NCBI GenBank assembly: GCA_017889585.1
Contig: JAGFZX010000034.1
Location: forward strand, 1-34,993
Direction of reading: 5' to 3'
Length of the DNA: 34,993 nucleotides
Source: Bacillota bacterium
GTDB taxonomy: Bacteria; Bacillota; Negativicutes; DSM-13327
Numbering within the stretch: the stretch's first letter is position 1; each line of letters opens with the position of its first letter. Under the pieces are notes generated by a model. That model made no database searches. It saw nothing but the letters and a program-made list of their open reading frames with translations, and was not told the DNA's origin. A program made the position numbers and the translations under genes. Shown here in pieces: positions 23,462-32,369 of the stretch.

Positions 23462-24427
23462 ATGAAACATATTTCAATCGTGGTACCTGTTTTTAACGAA
23501 CAGGAGAATATACAAATATTTTATCAAGAGGTATGTAGCTATATGGAACCTCTTGGTTATTCATTTGAATTGATTTTTGTTGATGATGGTTCTACAGATG
23601 GAACTATTCGTATTCTTGAGGAATTATCTAAGAGAGATATAAGGGTTCAATCACTTCTTATGGCCCGCAATTTTGGGCACCAGGTAGCATTAACCTGTGG
23701 TCTTGATTACGCAAAAGGTGATGCGGTTATTACCATGGACGGCGATATGCAGCACCCGCCAGAAATGTTGCCCCTATTATTAAGAAAGTGGGAAGAAGGA
23801 TTTCAGGTGGTTCAAACCATTCGATCGGATACAAAAGGTGTTTCCTGGTTTAAAAAATATACATCAGGTATGTTCTATCGATTAATCAATGCCATGTCTG
23901 ATATTCATATAGTGGAAGGTGGATCGGATTTTCGGTTACTGGATAAAAAGGTTGTGCAGACTTTTCGGCGCTTTAAAGAAAAAGCTCGGTTTATTCGAGG
24001 AATCATTGGGGCAATGGGGTATAGGCAGGTGCAGGTTGAATTTGTAGCTCCACCCCGTTATGCAGGTAAGTCTAAATTCTCGCTGAGAAAAATGCTTAGA
24101 TTTGCCTTAGATGGAATTACAGCATACTCAAAGTTACCTTTACGCCTTGCCTTTTATCTAGGTTTATTTTTTGGTTTTCTGAGTTTTGCACTAACACTTA
24201 ATGTTGTTTATATCAAACTATTCACTTCAGATGCCATTCCAGGCTGGGCTACAATAGCGGCTAGCGTACTGTTACTAGGTGGTCTTCAACTTGTAGGTTT
24301 AGGGATTATTGGTGAATATGTGGGACGTATTTTTGAGGAAGTCAAGCAGCGTCCTCTTTACTGGGTGCGGGATGAATTGAAAAGTAATGCACAAGTAAAA
24401 CCGAAACCAATGGACGCGATAGAATGA
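23462..24427 (+). CDS. Family 2 glycosyltransferase, ArnC/GtrB-like
   Basis: A 321-residue GT-A enzyme with two C-terminal membrane helices (about 228-255 and 262-290). The catalytic half has SIVVPVFNEQENI, FVDDGSTDGT, NFGHQVALTCGLDYA and MDGDMQHPPE, where the D-D pair binds the metal and sugar nucleotide. RYAGKSKFSLRKM precedes the membrane part, as in polyprenyl-phosphate glycosyltransferases. It should load a sugar onto undecaprenyl phosphate at the inner face of the membrane. The two ArnT-like genes downstream would use that lipid-linked sugar. AAAGGAAAG precedes the ATG. Confidence 0.9.
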   Translation: MKHISIVVPVFNEQENIQIFYQEVCSYMEPLGYSFELIFVDDGSTDGTIRILEELSKRDIRVQSLLMARNFGHQVALTCGLDYAKGDAVITMDGDMQHPPEMLPLLLRKWEEGFQVVQTIRSDTKGVSWFKKYTSGMFYRLINAMSDIHIVEGGSDFRLLDKKVVQTFRRFKEKARFIRGIIGAMGYRQVQVEFVAPPRYAGKSKFSLRKMLRFALDGITAYSKLPLRLAFYLGLFFGFLSFALTLNVVYIKLFTSDAIPGWATIAASVLLLGGLQLVGLGIIGEYVGRIFEEVKQRPLYWVRDELKSNAQVKPKPMDAIE

Positions 24428-24494
24428 TAAAGCTAACCCTTAGTGACTATTTGAAATATCCCTATAATAAAAAAAAGAAGGGAAAGGGTGTAAG

Positions 24495-26048
24495 ATGACA
24501 GAAAGAAAGTTATGGTTCAACATACTATTAGTCTTGTTTATTTCTGGGTTAATTACTTTTTCCCACCTAGGAAGTCTGTCATTATTTGACCCTGATGAGC
24601 CGGTGTATGCTGAAACCGCTCGGGAGATGATTCAGTTTCAGGACTTTATTTCCCCACGAATTTATGGTGAATTTTGGTATGATAAACCGCCTATGTATTA
24701 TTGGCTGGTGGCTGGTGCGTTTAAAATGTTCGGGGTTGGGGAATTTGCCGCTAGATTTCCGTCGGCCTTTCTAGCAGTAATTGGAGTGGCTGTTGTGTAC
24801 CTGTCAGGGCGAAAGCTGTTCAGTGATCGTGCTGCCTTACTTTCAGCCTTAATACTTACAACAAGTCTGGAATATTTTTATCTAAGTAATGCGGCCGTTA
24901 CAGACATGACTTTGACTTTTTTCATGACGGCAGCACTGCTTTCCTTTCTTCACAGGCATTATTACATGTTTTATGGATGGACCGCTCTGGCTGTTGTGAC
25001 CAAAGGGCCGATTGGTGTTGTGTTTTGTGGTGGAATTGTAGGACTGTATTTACTCTTTACAGGCAATTTAGGGTTGTTAAAACGTATGAAGATAGTTAGA
25101 GGAACAGCATTATTTGCAGTAATTGCCCTGCCATGGTATTTGATGATGTATCATTATCATGGGATGGCTTTTGTGGACACATTTCTAGGTTTCCATAATG
25201 TGACACGATTTCTGCAGCCAGAGCATTCATCAGGAATACTTTGGTATTATTATATTCCTGTATTAATCGTTGGCTTTTTCCCTTGGACTCCATTTCTGGT
25301 ACAGGCATTTTTCGCAGCACTACGAGAGAATGGACAAAATCGAAATTACGGTATATTCCTGGTTATTTGGGCTTCTGTCGTATTCTTGTTCTTCACCCTG
25401 TCACAAACAAAACTGGTTTCTTATATCCTGCCAATGTATCCTCCTTTAGCACTGCTAGTGGGGTGGTATTTTGATAAAGCCTGGAGAGAGAAGGACTATA
25501 GGGTTTTAAAATGGTTTGCCGCAATTTTCACAATGCTCGTCATAATTCTAGAACTAGGATTATTTTATGCGGGTAAACTAGTGACATCACAATTATTCTT
25601 TTCAGTGCAAGTGTTAGCAGGAATGTTTGTCCTAGTGTTAGCGTTTGTTTGGTGGATGAGTTATCGACAGAATTTTCGCGGGGCCTTTTGCGTCAACGTT
25701 ATCGGTATGTTAGCTTTTATTACAATACTGATGGCGCAAATATTTCCTGCTGTTGTTCCAATTTTTTCTACCAAAGGATTCGTAAATGAGTTTAAGCAAC
25801 ATTACGATGGAAAAACTCCTGTATATATTGCTGATTTTTATCGACCGAGCTTCATGTTCTATAGTGATCTGCCAAGCAATCAGATAAAACTGCCAGAAAC
25901 CCTGCCAGTCATTTTAGATAAACCCGGCAAGGCGTACTTTATAGTAAAAAAGAAAGAATATGAAAAACTATCGCCTGCTTTACAAAGTAAAGTAAGGGTT
26001 TTGGCAATACAAGAAGATAAGATTCTTTTTGTTCGTGAATTTGACTGA
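24495..26048 (+). CDS. ArnT-like lipid-linked glycosyltransferase (first copy)
   Basis: A 517-residue GT-C membrane enzyme with about 12 hydrophobic segments. The first periplasmic loop has LFDPDEPVYAETAREM, containing the D-E motif of ArnT/PMT-type transferases, followed by FISPRIYGEFWYDKPPMYYW and, further on, SNAAVTDMTLTFFM with the second conserved Asp. The C-terminal part is a soluble domain. It should transfer a sugar from a polyprenyl phosphate to lipid A or another envelope glycan on the outer side of the membrane. It is cotranscribed with the lipid-loading glycosyltransferase upstream and a paralogue downstream. Confidence 0.88.
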   Translation: MTERKLWFNILLVLFISGLITFSHLGSLSLFDPDEPVYAETAREMIQFQDFISPRIYGEFWYDKPPMYYWLVAGAFKMFGVGEFAARFPSAFLAVIGVAVVYLSGRKLFSDRAALLSALILTTSLEYFYLSNAAVTDMTLTFFMTAALLSFLHRHYYMFYGWTALAVVTKGPIGVVFCGGIVGLYLLFTGNLGLLKRMKIVRGTALFAVIALPWYLMMYHYHGMAFVDTFLGFHNVTRFLQPEHSSGILWYYYIPVLIVGFFPWTPFLVQAFFAALRENGQNRNYGIFLVIWASVVFLFFTLSQTKLVSYILPMYPPLALLVGWYFDKAWREKDYRVLKWFAAIFTMLVIILELGLFYAGKLVTSQLFFSVQVLAGMFVLVLAFVWWMSYRQNFRGAFCVNVIGMLAFITILMAQIFPAVVPIFSTKGFVNEFKQHYDGKTPVYIADFYRPSFMFYSDLPSNQIKLPETLPVILDKPGKAYFIVKKKEYEKLSPALQSKVRVLAIQEDKILFVREFD

Positions 26049-26073
26049 CCATCTATTCAAAGGAGGCCCTATT

Positions 26074-27729
26074 ATGAAGGATAAAACACTTTTCGCAACT
26101 GTTAGCGTACGTTCAAAGGATATTTGTCTAGGCATCTTTTTAGTGTCCTTTATTTTTTATCTGTTAGGTAGCCATATTATGCCTATTACAGATCCTGTAG
26201 AGTCTAATTATGCACTTACAGCAAAAGAGATGGTGTTGTCATCAGACTGGGTATCTCCTAGGATATATGGAAATGTATGGTTCGATAAGCCGGTATTTTT
26301 CTATTGGCTTACTGCGATCTCTTTTAAATTGTTTGGCTTTTCTGACCTCGCAGCACGTATCTCACCAGCTTTTTTTGCTGCCCTAGGACTTGTTATGATA
26401 TATTGGGTTGTAAATAAGTTATCCAAACCATCTGTAGCTTTTTTGGCGACCGTAGTTATAGGGACATCTTTAGAGTATGTAGTGCTATCAAAGTTAATCA
26501 TTACCGATATGGTGTTTTTTCTCTTTAATAGTACTGCATTAGTATTTTTTTATTTAGGATATATAAATATGGATGATACTAAGAGATGGTATCTTGGTAT
26601 GTATATCAGTATGGGCCTTGCTGTATTGACCAAGGGCCCAGTTGGTGTCCTTTTACCTGGTTTAGTTATGGTGATCTTTATCGGGTTGCAACGCAACTGG
26701 GCAGAACTAAAAAAGATGTTTATACCTACTGGTCTGCTTCTTTTTTTAGCAGTTACGCTACCTTGGTATTGTGCCATGTATGCTATCCATGGAACGGATT
26801 TTTTAAACACTTTTTTAGGGGTACATAATTATCTTCGGGCAACAGTTTCAGAACATCCCAAGGATAATGTAATCTATTATTATATTGTAGTATTTTTTAT
26901 TAGTATGCTACCTTGGTCGGCTGTTGCATTAAAAGCCTTTGCCCAAGGATACAAAGACCTGCGGTCTAAGTCTTCTCCATTGATTTTATTTAGTTTTATA
27001 TGGATATTAGTTTATTTCATCTTTTATACATTGATGGCTACTAAATACCTAACGTATACTTTCCCTATTCTTTTTCCAATATCAATACTAATCGCTTTTT
27101 ATCTTGATCAATTGCTTACCCAAGGTAAGGTAAAAACAATTATCTATTGGATAGGGATTCCATTAGCGTTGGTGATTTTTCTCTATATGATGATATCTTA
27201 TCGTTATCTTATTGGCTTTTCTCGTGTTGTGACTGTCAGCAGTCTGCTGGTGATACTCTTATTCACTTGGTGGCAGGTTAGAGGTAGCGGGGCGAAGTAT
27301 GTATTTAGTTTACTTTGTTTATGCCAGTTGGCATCCTATGTGATACTTTCCGCATTTGTATTTCCCGTAATTACTGAAAGTAGATCAGGAAAAACAATTG
27401 CAGATACCATCTCTGGTCATAGAGGTTACAAGGTAGGAATGTATCAGTTTTATAGCACATCCTCCGTATATTATAGTGGTAATATTGGGGTGAAACTTGA
27501 ACCGTTAGATTCTGAAGCTGTGCAGAAGGACGAGTCCTTGAATTGGTCAAGTAAATATACTATGCCCATCCAAACAGTAGCAAATTTTGTGACCCAATCT
27601 CAAAAAGAAAAGATGTTGATTATAGTCCAGGAAAAGAATAAAATGCTATTTTTGGAAGAGGCTCGAATTTATAATCCTAAACTGTTGAAGAGTGTTGATG
27701 GATTTTGTTATTATTATGTTAATGACTGA
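26074..27729 (+). CDS. ArnT-like glycosyltransferase (second copy, altered motif)
   Basis: A 551-residue paralogue of the preceding gene with the same plan: WVSPRIYGNVWFDKPVFFYW near the N-terminus, LSKLIITDMVFFLF with the second conserved Asp, and VLTKGPVGVLLPGL. The first-loop motif reads ITDPVESNYALTAKEM, so the Asp that precedes Glu in the first copy is Val here, which may change or abolish activity. Start 26074 has AAAGGAGG in front; an upstream in-frame ATG overlapping the previous gene lacks one. The two copies could modify different acceptors or act together. Confidence 0.87.
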   Translation: MKDKTLFATVSVRSKDICLGIFLVSFIFYLLGSHIMPITDPVESNYALTAKEMVLSSDWVSPRIYGNVWFDKPVFFYWLTAISFKLFGFSDLAARISPAFFAALGLVMIYWVVNKLSKPSVAFLATVVIGTSLEYVVLSKLIITDMVFFLFNSTALVFFYLGYINMDDTKRWYLGMYISMGLAVLTKGPVGVLLPGLVMVIFIGLQRNWAELKKMFIPTGLLLFLAVTLPWYCAMYAIHGTDFLNTFLGVHNYLRATVSEHPKDNVIYYYIVVFFISMLPWSAVALKAFAQGYKDLRSKSSPLILFSFIWILVYFIFYTLMATKYLTYTFPILFPISILIAFYLDQLLTQGKVKTIIYWIGIPLALVIFLYMMISYRYLIGFSRVVTVSSLLVILLFTWWQVRGSGAKYVFSLLCLCQLASYVILSAFVFPVITESRSGKTIADTISGHRGYKVGMYQFYSTSSVYYSGNIGVKLEPLDSEAVQKDESLNWSSKYTMPIQTVANFVTQSQKEKMLIIVQEKNKMLFLEEARIYNPKLLKSVDGFCYYYVND

Positions 27730-27768
27730 TATAGTATCACCGTTACGATTATAAAAGGAGAATTAGGT

Positions 27769-28452
27769 ATGCGAGTGTTGCTTGCCGAAGATGATGCCAG
27801 GCTTGGTAAATTGATCAAATATATGCTAGAAAAAGCAGGGATTGAGGTTGACTGGGTAGTGGGTGGGGATATGGCCCTCGAGTATGCTCTTCATTCTCCA
27901 TATGATGTAATTGTTCTGGATTGGATGATGCCAGGTCAAACGGGACTTAGCGTTTGTCAGCAACTGCGTAAGTGTAGTTATCAAGGATCTATCTTAATGC
28001 TGACAGCTAAGGATGCTGTTGAGGATCGAGTTTTGGGGTTGGACACAGGTGCAGATGATTACTTTGTAAAACCTTTTGAGTTTGCAGAATTGCTTGCCAG
28101 GCTCCGTGCGTTAGCCAGGCGCAGCAATACGAAATTAAAAGAAGATATTGTGCAGGTAGGTAGTCTTGCCCTAAATCGTTCCACACGTAGCGTTTCACGG
28201 GGGGGAACGGAAATTCAACTTACTAGTCGTGAATTTCAACTTCTTGATCTACTTATCCAAAATCAGGGGATAGTCATACCTAGGGAAGTCATATTGGATC
28301 GGATATGGGGATTAGAGTCAAATGTATCCTCTAATAATTTGGATGCCTATGTGCGATTGCTCCGGAAAAAAATCAGCCTGTCTGATGAAGATGTAGTGAT
28401 ACAAAATGTTAGAGGGGTAGGTTATAAACTGGAGGAGCAGGATGTTTTCTAG
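27769..28452 (+). CDS. OmpR/PhoB-family response regulator
   Basis: A 227-residue regulator. The receiver domain (1-115) has EDD at 7-9, the phosphoacceptor Asp51 in VLDWMMPG, a Thr in LMLTAKD and Lys101 in VKPFEF. The C-terminal winged helix has LTSREFQLLDLLIQNQG and ends with RGVGYKLEEQ. The kinase gene overlaps it by 11 bases. It follows the envelope glycosyltransferases directly, so it likely controls their operon, as PmrA does for arn genes in Proteobacteria. That is an analogy, not a demonstrated orthology. Confidence 0.93.
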   Translation: MRVLLAEDDARLGKLIKYMLEKAGIEVDWVVGGDMALEYALHSPYDVIVLDWMMPGQTGLSVCQQLRKCSYQGSILMLTAKDAVEDRVLGLDTGADDYFVKPFEFAELLARLRALARRSNTKLKEDIVQVGSLALNRSTRSVSRGGTEIQLTSREFQLLDLLIQNQGIVIPREVILDRIWGLESNVSSNNLDAYVRLLRKKISLSDEDVVIQNVRGVGYKLEEQDVF

Positions 28453-29758
28453 AATCCGCAACCGTTTAACTATGTTGTATGCTGTCATCATGGCAATGTT
28501 TCTTCTAGCCTTTATTTCCGCATGCTACACTGGGGTGATTTGGGTACTTTATCGTGAAGAACAGCAGGACCTACGATCTCTTACGGTGGAAGAAGCTAGA
28601 GAGCAAGCAGCTATTTTCAAACAGAGAGAGGCTTTTTTAACGCCAAAATTAAAAGAAGATGACAATATATATAATACTGGGACAAAGATATTTTATTATG
28701 TTTTTGATGCGTTTGGACAACAGACTGCAACTGATGAGCCTGCTAGGGAAATGCGTACATCTGTTTTAGATATTATCCGTAGGTGGGATGCACAGGATGG
28801 GGAAGTTCGTCTGAAAAAGTTTTATCTCCCTAATGGAGAACGGGGTATCGTACTGATGTGCAGCATGAAAATTTATGATGGGCCGCGTGTTTTAGGTACG
28901 ATTTTTATGGGTGAAGATATAACATCATATTATCAGGTGCTAAAAATGCTCTTGATGGTGATGGTGATAATTGCTATACTTTTTCTCGTAATTGCTATTT
29001 TTGTAGGACATTATTTGGCAGGAAGGGCGATTATTCCTATTCAACAATCTTTCTTAAGGCAACGGGAGTTTGTAGCAGATGCTTCCCACGAACTACGTAC
29101 TCCTCTTAGTGTATTCTTGATTTCTATTGATGCCATACAGTCAGATGATGACAATCATCTTTCAATGTTCTCGATCCAGGTACTTGATGATATGAAAAAC
29201 GAAATCAGAAGAATGTCAAAAATTGTAGCCGATTTATTGACTCTTGCGCGGGCCGATGCAGGGGTAACTAGTATCATGAAAGAAAAATTCCATTTTCACA
29301 TTGTTGCTGAGCAGGTCATTCGTTCCCTGCAACCATTGGCTGCAGAGAAAAATATTAAACTGGAAATGACTGAAAATGGTGACATTCCTGTTTGGGCTGA
29401 CAAAGAGCGAATGAATCAATTACTAGTCATCTTGATTGATAATGCCATAAAGTATACTCCAAATGGCGGTCGGGTAGATGTCTTAATAAAAAAGATAACA
29501 GGTTCGAGTCCATATATCCATGTTATTGTACAGGATACAGGCATCGGTATTTCTGAAGCAGATCAGAACCTTATATTTGAACGTTTTTACAGAGTAGATA
29601 AAGCAAGATCGAGAGAAGAAGGCGGTACAGGACTTGGACTATCAATCGTTAAATGGATAGTAGAGGCTCATAATGGGACAATCAAGATCGAAAGTAGACC
29701 AGGGGAGGGGAGTTCTTTTATTATGATATTGCCTATATTTGTAGATAGAGGACTATAA
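28442..29758 (+). CDS. Membrane sensor histidine kinase
   Basis: A 438-residue kinase. TM1 is at about 11-37 and TM2 at about 169-192, leaving an extracytoplasmic sensor of about 130 residues with no family I can name. The HisKA segment ADASHELRTPLSVFLIS carries His216. The ATPase domain has LLVILIDNAIKYTPNGGRV (N box), QDTGIGIS (G1), FERFYRVDKARS (F) and GGTGLGLSIVKWIV (G2). The stretch between TM2 and His216 is too short for a full HAMP domain. It is translationally coupled to the response regulator. Confidence 0.93.
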   Translation: MFSRIRNRLTMLYAVIMAMFLLAFISACYTGVIWVLYREEQQDLRSLTVEEAREQAAIFKQREAFLTPKLKEDDNIYNTGTKIFYYVFDAFGQQTATDEPAREMRTSVLDIIRRWDAQDGEVRLKKFYLPNGERGIVLMCSMKIYDGPRVLGTIFMGEDITSYYQVLKMLLMVMVIIAILFLVIAIFVGHYLAGRAIIPIQQSFLRQREFVADASHELRTPLSVFLISIDAIQSDDDNHLSMFSIQVLDDMKNEIRRMSKIVADLLTLARADAGVTSIMKEKFHFHIVAEQVIRSLQPLAAEKNIKLEMTENGDIPVWADKERMNQLLVILIDNAIKYTPNGGRVDVLIKKITGSSPYIHVIVQDTGIGISEADQNLIFERFYRVDKARSREEGGTGLGLSIVKWIVEAHNGTIKIESRPGEGSSFIMILPIFVDRGL

Positions 29759-29789
29759 TAACTGGACTATCATGTTCTGATATGATATT

Positions 29790-29823
29790 ATCTCCTTAAT
29801 AATAATATTCTTATTAAGGAGAT
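29790..29823 (+). promoter_or_regulatory. Perfect hairpin containing the znuA-like gene's ribosome binding site
   Basis: Arms at 29790-29802 and 29811-29823 pair perfectly over 13 bp around an 8-base loop. The second arm contains AAGGAG (29816-29821), seven bases before the ATG. It could block translation, serve as a DNA operator for a metal regulator, or end the upstream kinase transcript, though no U-run follows it. Confidence 0.65.
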
Positions 29824-29828
29824 TAAGT

Positions 29829-30761
29829 ATGAAAAGACAATGGCGAATTTTTGTAAGTATGAATATTGCACTAGCAGCTTTGATTTTATTAGTTGGCTGT
29901 GGTAGTAATAAAGCTAAAGTTGCAACTCCAGATGGTGCTCCTAAAATAAAAGTGGTTGCGACTGTCTATCCAGTGTATGAGTTTGTTAAACAGGTGGGTG
30001 GTGATAAGACGGATGTAGTTATGCTTATTCCTCCTGGAGCTGAGCCTCATGATTGGGAACCTACCGCTAAAGATATTACTCGGATTAAAGAGGCCAAAAT
30101 ATTTGCCTATCACGGGTCAGGCTTTGAGCCTGTTGAAAAGCTATTAACTAAAGATGTGCTGGGTACTACAGTGCCAGTAGAGGTAAGTAAAGGTGTATCT
30201 AAGTTAGTAGAAAGTCATGAAGATGATAAACACGGTCATGAAGGTGATTCTCATATGTGGCTTGACCCTCTGTCGGCTCAGCAAGAAGTGAATAATATTT
30301 TAGCGGCTTTAACTGCTGCCGATGAAAAAAATGCTGCTTATTACAAGGAAAATGCTGGAAAGTTTAATAAACAATTAACTGATCTGGATCAGGAATATAA
30401 AAAAACATTAGGAAATATTGTCCGTAAAGATATTATCACCAGCCATGAGGCTTTTGGTTATTTAGCTACTAGGTACGGACTCCATCAGGTAGGTATTATG
30501 GGGCTCTCCCCAGATGCTGAGCCTACTCCTGATAAAATGGCTGAAATTACTAATTTTTGCCGTGAGCATAAAGTTAAATACATATTCTTTGAAACCCTTG
30601 CTAGTCCGAAGTTAGCTCAGACTATTGCCAAGGAAACAGGCGCAGAATTATTGGTATTGAATCCGATTGAAAACCTGACAGAAGAAGAAATGAAACAGGG
30701 AAAAAATTATCTGTCAATCATGAAAGAGAATTTAGCCAATTTAGAGAAAGCATTGAAATAA
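29829..30761 (+). CDS. ZnuA/MntA-type metal-binding lipoprotein
   Basis: A 310-residue cluster A-I metal-binding protein with a lipoprotein signal peptide (LILLVGC, Cys24). Conserved segments are VVATVYPVYEFVKQVGGDK, PGAEPHDWEPT, HMWLDPLSA, TSHEAFGYLATRYGL and GLSPDAEPTPDKM, which supply the His, His, His and Asp/Glu metal ligands. A His/Asp-rich loop (HEDDKHGHEGDSH, about 132-144) is typical of zinc-binding members, so Zn(II) is favoured over Mn(II). No permease or ATPase gene follows and the gene ends at a strong terminator. The ribosome binding site lies in a hairpin, suggesting regulated translation. Confidence 0.9.
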   Translation: MKRQWRIFVSMNIALAALILLVGCGSNKAKVATPDGAPKIKVVATVYPVYEFVKQVGGDKTDVVMLIPPGAEPHDWEPTAKDITRIKEAKIFAYHGSGFEPVEKLLTKDVLGTTVPVEVSKGVSKLVESHEDDKHGHEGDSHMWLDPLSAQQEVNNILAALTAADEKNAAYYKENAGKFNKQLTDLDQEYKKTLGNIVRKDIITSHEAFGYLATRYGLHQVGIMGLSPDAEPTPDKMAEITNFCREHKVKYIFFETLASPKLAQTIAKETGAELLVLNPIENLTEEEMKQGKNYLSIMKENLANLEKALK

Positions 30762-30806
30762 AAATAGTCGTTTGAATCTTATGATTCAAACGACTATTTT
30801 TATTAT
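30761..30806 (+). terminator. Terminator of the znuA-like gene
   Basis: A perfect 18-bp stem (30761-30778 with 30783-30800), a 4-base loop and a T-rich tail. It begins at the last base of the stop codon. Confidence 0.93.
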
Positions 30807-30916
30807 ATAGAGAATGCATTAAAGAAATTGCATTTTATATTGTTGGTCTTTTCATTTCAAGTAAGAACAATTACAGTGTCTAAAAACTTTCTACATCATA
30901 TCACATTTGTCACATA

Positions 30917-30945
30917 TTGACAAAATCTGATAATTAAAGTATGAT
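30917..30945 (+). promoter_or_regulatory. Sigma-A promoter of the che gene pair
   Basis: TTGACA (30917-30922), a 17-base spacer and TATGAT (30940-30945), leaving a leader of about 100 bases before the CheY-CheX gene in which I see no further structure. Confidence 0.7.
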
Positions 30946-31056
30946 TTGGATAGTCTGATTATTCATAAGAGTGTAATTTTACCAGAATTAGAATGAAATT
31001 AGGAAATGAGAAATCATCATCATCAGCAGGTTAATTATTTTTGAGGAGTGTTGTAA

Positions 31057-31917
31057 ATGAGTATTAAAGTTATGGTTGTAGATGATTCTCCCTTTTCAAG
31101 AATGATGATTGGAGAAGCTTTATCAGAGGGTGGATATGAAGTTGTTGGTGAGGCAGATTCACTGGATTCATTGATTGAAACCTATAATAATTGCAAGCCT
31201 GATGTTGTAACAATGGATATAGCAATGCCTGGGGCTGATGGGTTTGAATGCAGTAGAGAGCTTCGTCTGAATGATCCTAAAGCAAAGATAATACTTGTCA
31301 GTTCGATGAAAGATGAAGAGTCGGAGGCTGAGGCCAAGCGTATTGGTGTTTCGGGATATGTACAAAAACCCGTAGACGGAGAAACCTTGATAAAAGTAAT
31401 AAAAAATGTAATGTCGCCTGACTCTCTTTTTGAACAATTAATGGAAAGAGGACTTGAAACTTTCAAAGAGGCTCTTGCGCAAAATGTTACACGTATGGCT
31501 AAAACACCAGTGACATTCACGACGATAGAGAATTGTGATACTCCATATATGTCTCAAGGAATTACAACTGTTATTGGCATCATTGGCCAGTCTTCTGGAT
31601 CAATGATTATGGATTTATCAGCTGAGTCTGCAGAAAAAATAGCAGAAGGTATTTTGCGGCGTCCGCCCAAAAATCGAGAAGAAGTATTAGCTATGGTAGC
31701 AGAGCTTGCTAATATAATTGCAGGTATTGCTTGTTCAATGCTGAATAAAAAAGATAAAGCTTTTGCTTTGCGTGTATCTCCTCCTAGTCTGTTTCATGGT
31801 AATGATGCAGAGATTGTAAGTCCTAGTGTTAAAATTCAAAAATCCCTTGCTCAAACTGAGTTTGGCAGTATATTTTTAGGGGTTGGCTTCAAGAAAGGAT
31901 CGATGTTATGGATGTAA
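31057..31917 (+). CDS. CheY-CheX fusion protein
   Basis: A 286-residue protein. Residues 1-120 are a CheY-like receiver (VMVVDDSPFSRMM, phosphoacceptor Asp54 in TMDIAMPG, Lys104 in VQKPVDG). Residues about 125-286 resemble CheX: GITTVIGIIGQSSGSMIMDL is followed by AELANIIAGIACSML, in which Glu216 and Asn219 form the E-x-x-N motif used by CheC/CheX phosphatases to attack phospho-CheY. The fusion could dephosphorylate its own receiver or have its phosphatase gated by phosphorylation. The cheX gene follows with a 10-base overlap. No CheA or receptor gene is nearby. AGGAGTG precedes the ATG. Confidence 0.85.
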   Translation: MSIKVMVVDDSPFSRMMIGEALSEGGYEVVGEADSLDSLIETYNNCKPDVVTMDIAMPGADGFECSRELRLNDPKAKIILVSSMKDEESEAEAKRIGVSGYVQKPVDGETLIKVIKNVMSPDSLFEQLMERGLETFKEALAQNVTRMAKTPVTFTTIENCDTPYMSQGITTVIGIIGQSSGSMIMDLSAESAEKIAEGILRRPPKNREEVLAMVAELANIIAGIACSMLNKKDKAFALRVSPPSLFHGNDAEIVSPSVKIQKSLAQTEFGSIFLGVGFKKGSMLWM

Positions 31918-32369
31918 ATCTTATAAATCCAATATTGGTTGCTTTTGCTGACATACTTCCGCAAATTGGCTTTGAAAAAGTAGAGAAAAAAAATATTTCA
32001 TTGGTAGGATCTACTTTCAATTATGATGGAGTATTAATTAATCTCGCTGTGGTTGGCTCAATAAAAGGTGTAATTATGATTGGAATGGATCTTGATTCAG
32101 CCAAACGTTTTGCTTCAAAAATGATGATGGGTATGGAAGTAGCGGATTTTGATGCTTTAGCCCAGAGTGCAGTTTCAGAAATGGGTAATATGGTTTGCGC
32201 CAATGCCTGTACCCAGTTTGCTAAAATAGGTATAAACGGACTGGATATATCACCTCCTACTATTATGATTGGCCAGGGAGGACAAGCTACTTTGCCAGTA
32301 CCTCAGACAATTGTAATTCATTTTTCAGTTGATGGTATTGAGGTTAAAGTATATGTTGGATTGGTATAA
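31908..32369 (+). CDS. cheX: CheX-family phosphatase
   Basis: A 153-residue stand-alone CheX-like protein. SIKGVIMIGMDLDSAKRFAS is followed by SEMGNMVCANACTQF, with Glu91 and Asn94 as the E-x-x-N catalytic pair, and then a GLDISPPTIMIG segment. It should hydrolyse phospho-aspartate on CheY-type receivers, perhaps the one fused in the upstream gene, to which it is translationally coupled. Its last 26 bases overlap the 3' end of the convergent gene on the other strand. Confidence 0.85.
   Translation: MDVNLINPILVAFADILPQIGFEKVEKKNISLVGSTFNYDGVLINLAVVGSIKGVIMIGMDLDSAKRFASKMMMGMEVADFDALAQSAVSEMGNMVCANACTQFAKIGINGLDISPPTIMIGQGGQATLPVPQTIVIHFSVDGIEVKVYVGLV

Noticed and set aside
29790..29823. Hairpin as terminator of the two-component operon
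   Set aside because: The stem is not followed by a U-run and ends six bases before the next start codon, so RBS control or an operator fits better, although partial termination cannot be excluded.
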